This document shows, one piece after another, positions 1-4,752 of a stretch of 7,832 nt of DNA. A model generated the notes under the pieces. It did not search any database. It saw only the letters and a program-made list of their open reading frames with translations, and was not told where the DNA came from. Each line of letters opens with the position of its first letter. Position 1 is the first letter of the stretch. The stretch is from Clostridia bacterium (GTDB lineage: Bacteria; Bacillota; Clostridia; Oscillospirales; Butyricicoccaceae): NCBI GenBank assembly GCA_017560175.1, contig JAFYOK010000209.1, forward strand, positions 1-7,832. Direction: 5' to 3'. The position numbers and the translations under genes were made by a program.

Positions 1-670
1 GCTTCATGATCTTTTCCTGGGCCGACATCTCATAAAACTGCTGCTGACGGTGGAGAGTCGAGATGATGTGGATATACATGACCGGCATGAGGATAAAGAG
101 AAGAACCAGCGCCGGCAGCTGGGCCGGACGGTTGGCGATATTGTCAGGATAGGTCATCAGCAGGGTGATGGCCATATAGAAGAGCAGACCGATCATGGCG
201 AAAATGCCCCAGCCTTTCTGAATACGGCTCTGGACTTCCAGATACAGGGGGCGGAGCTTATGATAGACATAAAACTCCAGCAGGGGATAGGCCAGCAGGC
301 GGACGATGAACATCATCAGATAGCTCTCAAGGCCCAGATAATGGTGGAGGATGTTGGTGATATAAACGATCTCCAGGACGATGGTATCGACCATACAGAA
401 GGTGAAGAAAAACCGTCCGTTGCGGTATTTCGACAGCAGATAGAAGATGATGCAGCTGGGCAGCGAGAGGGTGAGCAGCATGAGGGTGCCGTATTGTTCC
501 ATGCCCAGAGCGACAAAGAGGACCAGGTTGACCACAAGCAGGGGGACCATGGTGGCCAGCGTGATGGTCATAGCCTTTTTGCGGGGATAGCGGGATTCAA
601 AAAGAAAGAGGAACAGGATGAGGGTGTGGATCATCGACCACAGAATAGAAATATCTCTTAAAATTTCCAC
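1..670 (-). CDS. Membrane sensor histidine kinase of a LytTR two-component pair, N-terminal part (3' end cut by window)
   Basis: The reading frame is open without a stop from a GTG at 670 down to base 1, giving 223 residues with the gene continuing outside. There are about seven hydrophobic segments (near residues 9-24, 34-56, 62-80, 88-108, 117-136, 154-174, 185-204), then a polar stretch (STLHRQQQFYEMSAQEK) that should start the cytoplasmic dimerisation helix. The HATPase domain would lie beyond the edge and is not seen. The start is chosen because AGGAGG lies 8 nt upstream of the GTG, inside the last codons of the regulator gene, whose stop is only 3 nt away. A polytopic sensor directly after a LytTR regulator is the arrangement of AgrC-type (GHKL) kinases, which sense extracellular peptides or other envelope signals; the kinase role is inferred from that context. 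There is no ATG near the start, so ATG-only gene calling would miss it and might report the acidic opposite-strand ORF instead. Confidence 0.8.
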   Translation of the reverse strand, partial: MEILRDISILWSMIHTLILFLFLFESRYPRKKAMTITLATMVPLLVVNLVLFVALGMEQYGTLMLLTLSLPSCIIFYLLSKYRNGRFFFTFCMVDTIVLEIVYITNILHHYLGLESYLMMFIVRLLAYPLLEFYVYHKLRPLYLEVQSRIQKGWGIFAMIGLLFYMAITLLMTYPDNIANRPAQLPALVLLFILMPVMYIHIISTLHRQQQFYEMSAQEKIMK

Positions 671-673
671 AGT

Positions 674-1408
674 TTAATCCTCCTGTCCAAACAGATATTC
701 TGCCCATGTGTCGCGCAGCTTGCGGCAGAGCTTTTCGCCCAAAAAGGCACGGCAGGCAGTTTCGAAGACAACGGCGCTGTTTTCAACTTCGGTGATGTGG
801 TCGAGGTTGACTACCATGCTCTGGCTGCAGAGGAAAAAGCGAGGATCTTCCAGCAGATCGGCCATGGCCTGAGCAAAGGGGAGACGGATGGAGACCGATT
901 CGATGGTACGGCCGCCTGTCAGCGTATAGCGGATGGCGCGCAGATTTTTTTCGGCATAGAGGATGGAATCAAAAGGCAGCTTGACGCTGCGGTCGGGGGT
1001 CTTGACCAGCAGGCTTCTGTCTTTTTTCTTTTCGATAGAAGCGGCGGCTTCGTCCATGACCTTGAAAAATGCCGGGCTGTCGATGGGTTTGACGATGTAA
1101 TCGAAAGCCTTGACCCGGAAGGCATCCAGAGCATATTCGGGGCTGGAGGTCAGGTAGATGATCCTGCTGTCGCCTCCCATTTCGCGGAGGCGAAGGCCCA
1201 GGTCGATGCCGCTGCGGTCGGGCATGATGATGTCCAGCAGGTAGATATCGTAGCCGCCGATCTTTTCGGCAGCTTCCAGCAGATCATCGGGATGGGAAAA
1301 GGTGTCGAAGCGGAGGGTTTGGTCGGAGTGTTGGTTTGTATATTGATCGGCGATGGCGCTTACCCGGGCCAGGCAGTCGGCTTCATCGTCGCAGATGGCG
1401 ATCTTCAT
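674..1408 (-). CDS. LytTR-family response regulator (REC + LytTR DNA-binding domain)
   Basis: The protein has 244 residues, the normal size for AgrA/LytR-type regulators. The N-terminal receiver domain (about 1-122) shows the acidic pair D7/D8, the phospho-acceptor D59 in LLDIIMPDRSG, T87 in YLTSS and K107 in IVKP. The C-terminal LytTR domain (about 130-237) has the typical start RSLLVKTPDRSVKLPFDSILYAE (split here as RSLLVKTPDRS and VKLPFDSILYAE) and the RFFLCSQSMVVNLDHI region that matches the usual F.R.H.S..VN...I pattern. LytTR domains bind direct repeats upstream of target genes; targets are not identifiable here. The ATG at 1408 is preferred over longer forms because AAGGAG sits 7-8 nt upstream. 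The gene lies just upstream of its membrane kinase, with 3 nt between stop and the kinase start, so the two are probably co-translated. A promoter is placed about 30 bp upstream. Confidence 0.93.
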   Translation of the reverse strand: MKIAICDDEADCLARVSAIADQYTNQHSDQTLRFDTFSHPDDLLEAAEKIGGYDIYLLDIIMPDRSGIDLGLRLREMGGDSRIIYLTSSPEYALDAFRVKAFDYIVKPIDSPAFFKVMDEAAASIEKKKDRSLLVKTPDRSVKLPFDSILYAEKNLRAIRYTLTGGRTIESVSIRLPFAQAMADLLEDPRFFLCSQSMVVNLDHITEVENSAVVFETACRAFLGEKLCRKLRDTWAEYLFGQED

Positions 1409-1439
1409 AAGAGGCTCCTTGGTGGTGAGTTTTATCATT

Positions 1440-1467
1440 ATTATATCGTAATTTGGGGAAAATTCAA
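1440..1467 (-). promoter_or_regulatory. Promoter of the response regulator/kinase operon
   Basis: Read on the minus strand: TTGAAT, 16 bp, TATAAT (alternatively TTTGAA with 17 bp). The -10 box is a perfect consensus and leaves a short leader of about 25 nt to the ATG at 1408. No LytTR-type direct repeat was recognised next to it. Confidence 0.6.
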
Positions 1468-1479
1468 AGAGGAGGCTTG

Positions 1480-1495
1480 TAGCCTTCCCTGTGTA
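1480..1495 (+). repeat. Half copy of the two-hairpin repeat (stem-1 left arm only)
   Basis: The 16 bases TAGCCTTCCCTGTGTA are identical to the outer end of the copy at 7700-7750 (read on the minus strand), including the five-base loop GTGTA. The right arm and second hairpin are absent; the sequence continues as unrelated bases. This half site is inverted relative to the split copy ending at 1969, so the two bracket the gene-free island. Confidence 0.6.
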
Positions 1496-1854
1496 CCCCA
1501 CAACGCTTTTGTGCTTCCGCACCATCTGCTGACATGAACGATCTATAGCCTATAGCGTACGGGAGTTTTACACTAAGCTAATCGTCCGAACCTTGCGCAG
1601 CTCAGTTCGGTCACAGGGGAGAGGACGATGCTGCTTTTATTGCACTAAGCAAGAGCATATCCGTACCACATAGTACATCGAGCCGGACGTTGGACCAACC
1701 GGATCCGTCCGGCAGAAGGGGTCAAGGGGGCTTTGCCCCTTGCATCTTTTGCATACTTTGCGATGGGGCAAAGTAGGAACGGGGTCTGGGGTGTTAACGC
1801 CCATGAGGAGGTTAAGGTGAGAACAAAGATTTGTGTCCTTCGGACAGAAAAATA
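1496..1854. other. Gene-free, hairpin-rich intergenic stretch
   Basis: No convincing gene. Perfect inverted repeats are dense: CACAA/TTGTG (1498-1512), GTGC/GCAC just after it, ATCGTCC (1581-1587) with GGACGAT (1623-1629), CCGAAC (1586-1591) with GTTCGG (1605-1610), GTAC/GTAC near 1665-1680, GCCGGACG (1682-1689) with CGTCCGGC (1706-1713), CAAGGGG (1723-1729) with CCCCTTG (1736-1742), TACTTTGC (1754-1761) with GCAAAGTA (1768-1775), and TGTCC/GGACA near 1833-1846. The octamer CACTAAGC occurs at 1571-1578 and 1643-1650, flanking the ATCGTCC/GGACGAT pair. A 75-codon minus-strand ORF (1637-1864) crosses several hairpins and shows no protein-like motif. The stretch may be a structured RNA or a decayed non-coding mobile element; it matches no family I can name. 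Confidence 0.5.
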
Positions 1855-1969
1855 GACAACTCATCAGTCATCTATCGATGACAGCTTCTCCGACTCGCTA
1901 AGAGCCGCCACAAGTGGCGGTTGCTCGCATGTACATCGCTGCGGCGATAGCCTTACACAGGGAAGCCTT
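1855..1969 (-). repeat. Two-hairpin repeat copy split by a 62-bp insert
   Basis: Written on the plus strand, the copy begins with the conserved tail GACAACTCATCA, then stem 2 (GTCATC 1867-1872, loop TATC, GATGAC 1877-1882), then AGCTTC, the start of stem 1. At 1889 an unrelated 62-bp segment intervenes, and at 1951 the repeat resumes with CCTTACACAGGGAAGCCTT. Removing 1889-1950 restores a copy of the same form as those at 5811 and 7700. The insert has its own perfect hairpin (CCGCCAC/GTGGCGG with a 2-nt loop, about 1906-1921) and ATCGC/GCGAT near 1935-1948. Confidence 0.7.
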
Positions 1970-1970
1970 G

Positions 1971-2004
1971 ATGCAAAAAAGCCACTCCTATCGGAGTGGC
2001 TTTC
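1971..2004 (-). terminator. Intrinsic terminator of the peptidyl-prolyl isomerase gene
   Basis: An 11-bp perfect stem (1978-1988 with 1993-2003, core GCCACTCC/GGAGTGGC) closes on a 4-nt loop. On the minus strand it is followed by six T residues, as in a classical Rho-independent terminator. It lies about 130 bp past the isomerase stop, after the short-hairpin array. Plus-strand transcripts would also meet a T-rich tract (TTTCTCTTTA), so it may work in both directions. Confidence 0.85.
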
Positions 2005-2015
2005 TCTTTATCCAA

Positions 2016-2135
2016 TGTGCGAAGCACACCGCAACATTTGCCAACGGCAAATATATCACTCGCCCTTAGGGCGAATATCACTTGCGAAGCAAATATCACT
2101 CGTCCAAAGGACGAATACCGTTGCACCAAAGGTGC
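2016..2135 (-). repeat. Array of six short hairpins with a fixed linker, in the isomerase 3' UTR
   Basis: Six perfect inverted repeats, each with a 3-nt loop, follow one another: TGTGC-GAA-GCACA (2016-2028), ATTTGCC-AAC-GGCAAAT (2036-2052), TCGCCC-TTA-GGGCGA (2060-2074), TTGC-GAA-GCAA (2082-2092), TCGTCC-AAA-GGACGA (2100-2114) and GCACC-AAA-GGTGC (2123-2135). The central units are joined by the constant linker ATATCACT (three occurrences), while stems differ completely but always stay complementary. The array starts one base after the isomerase stop codon and ends just before its terminator, so it would be transcribed as the 3' UTR. The function is unknown. Confidence 0.8.
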
Positions 2136-2136
2136 C

Positions 2137-2880
2137 TTACGCCATGTACTTGGCCTTCAGCTCTTCGACCTTAGCGCCGTAAGCTTCGCCCTGCTTCTGC
2201 TGGCTGAGGCTCATGCGGATCTGCTCCTCGACCTGCTCGAAAGGAACGACCGATGCTTCGATCTTGTTCTCGACCTTGATCAGGTGGAAGCCAAACTGTG
2301 TCTTGACGGGACCGACAACAGCGCCGATCTCAGCTGCGAAAGCTGCCTCTTCGAACTCGGGAACCATCTGGCCGCGGCCGAAAGCACCCAGGTCGCCGCC
2401 CTTAGCGGAAGAGGGGCATGTGGAGCAGCTCTTTGCTGCATCTTCGAATGTCTGCTCGCCGGCATTGATGGAAGCCAGAACCTTCAGGCACTCTTCTTCT
2501 TCCTTGACCAGGATGTGCTTGGCGCTGACGCTCTCACCCTGCTGGAAGAACTGGGGATTCTCTTCATAGAAAGCCTTGCACTCAGCGTCGGAAACCTCGA
2601 CAGATGCAAAGACCTTCTTCATAGCCAGCTGTGCCAGGATCTCACGGCGTGCAGCGGCGATCAGCTTATCAAATTCTGCGGTCTCGTCCAGCTTCTCCTC
2701 TTCGCCCATCATGGCATAGAGGTGCAGAGCGACGACCTGGTCGACACACTGCTGGCGGAACTGGGGATTCTGCAGCGCATACATCTTCTGCTCCTGGGGC
2801 AGGCTGTTGATAAATGCCTCGACCTCAGCTTCTGTGATGTTAACATTGCCAATGGTGGCAACGATCTTTTCGTTGTTCAT
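2137..2880 (-). CDS. Parvulin-type (PpiC) peptidyl-prolyl cis-trans isomerase, cytosolic
   Basis: The protein has 247 residues. It should catalyse cis-trans isomerisation of prolyl peptide bonds and aid protein folding. Residues about 1-112 form an alpha-helical SurA/PrsA-like chaperone region; the rotamase domain spans about 115-204, with the family signatures SAKHILVK (H122), FEDAAKSCSTCPS, KGGDLGAFGRGQMVPEFEEAAF (read as GGDLGAFGRG and MVPEFEEAAF) and TQFGFHLIKV (H199). There is no signal peptide or lipobox, unlike PrsA, so a cytoplasmic location is inferred. C152 and C155 lie in the position where many parvulins have an active-site cysteine or aspartate. The ATG at 2880 has AGAAAGGA 10 nt upstream. 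The gene has its own promoter and terminator, so it is probably monocistronic. Confidence 0.92.
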   Translation of the reverse strand: MNNEKIVATIGNVNITEAEVEAFINSLPQEQKMYALQNPQFRQQCVDQVVALHLYAMMGEEEKLDETAEFDKLIAAARREILAQLAMKKVFASVEVSDAECKAFYEENPQFFQQGESVSAKHILVKEEEECLKVLASINAGEQTFEDAAKSCSTCPSSAKGGDLGAFGRGQMVPEFEEAAFAAEIGAVVGPVKTQFGFHLIKVENKIEASVVPFEQVEEQIRMSLSQQKQGEAYGAKVEELKAKYMA

Positions 2881-2919
2881 GGGTATAGATTCCTTTCTAT
2901 ATGGGACATTGTATAGGCT

Positions 2920-2948
2920 ATTGTAAAATATTGGTGGACTTATGTCAA
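2920..2948 (-). promoter_or_regulatory. Promoter of the peptidyl-prolyl isomerase gene
   Basis: On the minus strand: TTGACA (2943-2948), exactly 17 bp, TACAAT (2920-2925). It lies between the stop of the upstream acetyltransferase and the isomerase start and leaves a leader of about 35 nt. Perfect -35, near-perfect -10. Confidence 0.8.
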
Positions 2949-2961
2949 GTGGAAGCAGATC

Positions 2962-3471
2962 TTACTTCCCCTGGTTGCCGGTGACACCCTTGATCCACTG
3001 ATACATGATGCGTGTGCTGCCGTCACGGGGAACGGCCAGAATACCGCACTTGTGGAAATCGCTGCGCTCGATGAGGTGCTGCATGGTCTTGTTGTTGGGA
3101 TGGGTATCGATACGGACATTGTCGATGAGGGTCTTGCAGAAACTGATGCTCTCATCAAAGACGCCGCCGCGGCTGCCGTGGGCAGCAATACGGTGAACAG
3201 TGCCGTAAGGCTCATCGTTGAGCCACTCGCCCTCGATGGGATGATGGTAGAAAGGCTCATCACGCATCATAAACATGAACACGCCATAAACTTCATCACC
3301 GTCGGCGCAGACATAGAGTTCCTTGCGCTCGATATCTTCATCCAGCCATTCGATGGGTGGTTCGGTATCGCCCCACTGGGTGGGGTTGCCGGTGCGCTTC
3401 ATATAAGCACGGGCATTCTCATAGATCTCATAAATGCGGGGGAGGTCTTCTCGGGTTGCATGACGTACCAT
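2962..3471 (-). CDS. GNAT-family N-acetyltransferase, copy 1 of a tandem pair
   Basis: The protein has 169 residues with a single GNAT fold: beta1/alpha1 (MVRHATREDLPRIYEIYENA), the subfamily signature TGNPTQWGD at about 27-35, a central strand region ELYVCADGDEVYGVFMFM, the EWLNDEPYGTVHRIAAHG segment leading into the acetyl-CoA pyrophosphate loop (SRGGVFDESI), and motif B (RIDTHPNNKTMQHLIE, then CGILAV). It should transfer an acetyl group from acetyl-CoA to an unknown amine. The loop reads G-V-F-D where the general GNAT pattern is G-x-G/A; the neighbouring paralogue shares this. The ATG at 3471 is chosen because AAAGGAG is 8-9 nt upstream; an 18-residue longer form would lack such a site. 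The two proteins are about 58% identical in my ungapped hand alignment, pointing to local duplication. The ten-residue tail GVTGNQGK-like end is unique to this copy. Confidence 0.9.
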   Translation of the reverse strand: MVRHATREDLPRIYEIYENARAYMKRTGNPTQWGDTEPPIEWLDEDIERKELYVCADGDEVYGVFMFMMRDEPFYHHPIEGEWLNDEPYGTVHRIAAHGSRGGVFDESISFCKTLIDNVRIDTHPNNKTMQHLIERSDFHKCGILAVPRDGSTRIMYQWIKGVTGNQGK

Positions 3472-3498
3472 AAATCTCTCTCCTTTATGTATTTGAAA

Positions 3499-3504
3499 AT
3501 TATA
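3499..3504 (-). promoter_or_regulatory. Probable -10 box for GNAT copy 1
   Basis: TATAAT on the minus strand, 28 bp upstream of the ATG at 3471. No good -35 box lies 16-18 bp further up (GTATGG is the best at 17 bp), and that position falls in a CGGCCA/TGGCCG hairpin (3527-3540). The gene may also be reached by read-through from copy 2. Confidence 0.4.
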
Positions 3505-3541
3505 ATGCAAGGCTTGAAATGCCATACGGCCAAATGGCCGC

Positions 3542-3585
3542 CCTCATCCGTCACCTACGGTGACACCTTCCCCATGGGGGAAGGC
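3542..3585 (-). repeat. Two-hairpin repeat, intact copy
   Basis: On the plus strand: CCTCATCC tail, stem 2 GTCACC-TAC-GGTGAC (3550-3564), one base, stem 1 CCTTCCCC-ATG-GGGGAAGG (3566-3584). Same order and spacing as the copies near 5811, 7478 and 7700, but stem 1 ends in C/G pairs and the loop is 3 nt instead of 5. A further hairpin CGGCCA-AA-TGGCCG (3527-3540) abuts the tail. The copy separates the two GNAT genes. Confidence 0.75.
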
Positions 3586-3611
3586 TATCATTGCGCCGCA
3601 GGCTCCTCAAT

Positions 3612-3673
3612 GTGCGAAGCACGCTTCATTTTTCATGGCGAAGCCGCTTCATGCAGCCTTAGCTGCGCTTCAT
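3612..3673 (-). repeat. Array of three short hairpins with GCTTCAT linker, in GNAT copy 2 3' UTR
   Basis: GTGC-GAA-GCAC (3612-3622), GGC-GAA-GCC (3637-3645) and GCAGC-CTTA-GCTGC (3653-3666) are each followed by the heptamer GCTTCAT (3623-3629, 3646-3652, 3667-3673). The array begins one base beyond the stop codon of GNAT copy 2. The design is the same as in the array at 2016-2135 (variable stems, constant linker), but the linker sequence is different. The unit GTGCGAAGCAC occurs in both arrays. Confidence 0.7.
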
Positions 3674-3674
3674 T

Positions 3675-4163
3675 CTATTTCCTGATCCAATGATAAATAA
3701 TGCGGTCGCTGCCGTCGCGGGCAATGGTGATCCTGCCGCACTCGACAAAACCGCGGCTGGTGCAGAGGTGCTGCATGGTCTTGTTGTTGGAGTGGGTATC
3801 GATGCGGAGATTGTCGATCTGTGCCTTGCACCAGTCGATGGCCTCATCAAAGACACCCTTGTGTGTGCCCTTGGAACCTATACGGTGGATGGTGCCATAG
3901 GGCGCATCATTCAGCCATGCACCTTCATAGGGTTTGACATAGTTGGGCTCGATGCCAAACTGCAGAACAAACGCGCCGTAAATCTCGTCCGCTTCATGGC
4001 AGACATAAAGCTGACCGATCTCGATATCCTTCTCCAGGCGTTCGATGGCCGGATTGGTATCGCCCCACTGGGTGGGATTGCCGGTTTCCTTCATATACTG
4101 ACGTGCGTTATGATAGACGATCTTCAGCTGCTCCATATCTTCCATGGTGGCTTTACGGATCAT
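3675..4163 (-). CDS. GNAT-family N-acetyltransferase, copy 2 of a tandem pair
   Basis: The protein has 162 residues and aligns without gaps to copy 1 over its full length. It has the same signatures: TGNPTQWGD (about 27-35), AWLNDAPYGTIHRIGSKG before the acetyl-CoA loop (THKGVFDEAI), and motif B RIDTHSNNKTMQHL followed by RGFVECGRI, ending YHWIRK. It is a single-domain soluble acetyltransferase; the acceptor substrate is unknown. Start: the ATG at 4163 has GAGGA about 8-9 nt upstream; two upstream in-frame starts lie within or above that site and are less likely. The residues that differ between copies cluster in the region after YGVF/YGAF (about 64-80), where GNAT enzymes often contact the acceptor, so the two may have different substrates (inference). 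It carries its own -10 box and is bounded upstream by the DUF1292 terminator. Confidence 0.9.
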   Translation of the reverse strand: MIRKATMEDMEQLKIVYHNARQYMKETGNPTQWGDTNPAIERLEKDIEIGQLYVCHEADEIYGAFVLQFGIEPNYVKPYEGAWLNDAPYGTIHRIGSKGTHKGVFDEAIDWCKAQIDNLRIDTHSNNKTMQHLCTSRGFVECGRITIARDGSDRIIYHWIRK

Positions 4164-4207
4164 GGTTCTGTTCCTCATTTCCTGCCGATTTTTCACTATG
4201 CCATATT

Positions 4208-4213
4208 ATTATA
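4208..4213 (-). promoter_or_regulatory. Probable -10 box for GNAT copy 2
   Basis: TATAAT on the minus strand within an AT-rich stretch, about 45 bp above the ATG at 4163 and just below the DUF1292 terminator. The -35 region is only T-rich, with no clear TTGACA, so the exact promoter is uncertain. Confidence 0.45.
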
Positions 4214-4244
4214 CTATAAACTCTGTAAAATAAAAAGCCTTTAT

Positions 4245-4281
4245 ACAAAAACAGGCATCGGGGAAATCCCGATGCCTGTTT
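4245..4281 (-). terminator. Intrinsic terminator of the DUF1292 gene
   Basis: A perfect 14-bp stem (4249-4262 with 4268-4281, core CAGGCATCGGG/CCCGATGCCTG) closes on a 5-nt loop, and the minus strand continues with T residues (CTGTTTTTG). It begins 13 bp after the gene's stop. Confidence 0.9.
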
Positions 4282-4294
4282 GATTCAACTCAGA

Positions 4295-4675
4295 TTATTC
4301 CTGCTCGCCGAAGGTAGCATCGATCTGTGCGATCTCTTCCTCGGTCAGCTCAAAGTCCCAGCCCTGCATGCTGCGCTCCTGGAAAACTGCAAAGACAGCC
4401 TGCAGAACTTCTTCGTCCTCAACACCTTCGTAGCTCTCGATGCCGTCCTCTTCGGTGGGAGGAACGACTTCCAGAATGACAGCCTCCTGCTCGGGCTCGC
4501 CGTCGACGATCTGTGCCATGATGGCATATTCCTTACCTTCATACTCGACCAGGTCGAGGAACAGGAAGTTGACTTCCTCGCCATCCTCACCGGTCATGGT
4601 GATGATGCCGTCAAACTCTTCTTCCATACCGCCCATAGCTGCGGGATCAAACTCGATGATGTTATTCTCGTCCAT
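4295..4675 (-). CDS. DUF1292 family protein (small acidic, YrzB-like)
   Basis: The protein has 126 residues, is strongly acidic and has no membrane segment or signal peptide. The DUF1292 core spans about 25-100: EVNFLFLDLVEYEGKEYAIM, then EQEAVILEV, then YEGVEDEEVLQAVFAVFQE; this series of strands and closing helix is diagnostic of the family, which is widespread in Firmicutes and of unknown function. The N-terminal 20 residues and the acidic tail (WDFELTEEEIAQIDATFGEQE) extend beyond the core. In many Firmicutes the family is found near the yrrK/yrzL genes, but no such neighbours are here. The ATG at 4675 has AAAGGAG about 10 nt upstream. A perfect consensus promoter and a strong terminator suggest a monocistronic, well-expressed gene. 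Confidence 0.9.
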   Translation of the reverse strand: MDENNIIEFDPAAMGGMEEEFDGIITMTGEDGEEVNFLFLDLVEYEGKEYAIMAQIVDGEPEQEAVILEVVPPTEEDGIESYEGVEDEEVLQAVFAVFQERSMQGWDFELTEEEIAQIDATFGEQE

Positions 4676-4711
4676 GATAATATATCTCCTTTACGGTGTC
4701 ATAATAAGCCG

Positions 4712-4740
4712 ATTATAGGGGAAACGCTCCTTTATGTCAA
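4712..4740 (-). promoter_or_regulatory. Perfect sigma-A promoter of the DUF1292 gene
   Basis: On the minus strand: TTGACA (4735-4740), 17 bp, TATAAT (4712-4717). Both boxes and the spacing match the vegetative consensus exactly; the leader is about 30 nt. Confidence 0.88.
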
Positions 4741-4752
4741 GGATTTCCGCTC

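Noticed and set aside
50..661. 203-codon plus-strand ORF, acidic and Gln/His rich
   Set aside because: It is the complement of the histidine kinase gene, whose hydrophobic segments, ribosome site and operon position are much stronger evidence.
1581..1629. Known riboswitch or housekeeping RNA (RNase P, tmRNA, 6S)
   Set aside because: Paired segments exist, but none of the conserved core motifs of these RNAs was recognised, so only a generic structured region is reported.
1637..1864. 75-codon minus-strand ORF rich in Cys and Pro
   Set aside because: It crosses three perfect hairpins and the tail of a repeat copy, has no usable ribosome site that I can see and resembles translated intergenic repeat, not a protein.
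2016..2135. CRISPR array
   Set aside because: Repeats are only 8-9 bp, the intervening units are palindromes of 11-17 bp, and no cas gene is nearby.
1996..2916. 306-codon plus-strand ORF opposite the isomerase
   Set aside because: Shadow frame of the parvulin gene; it includes the hairpin array and terminator as coding sequence.
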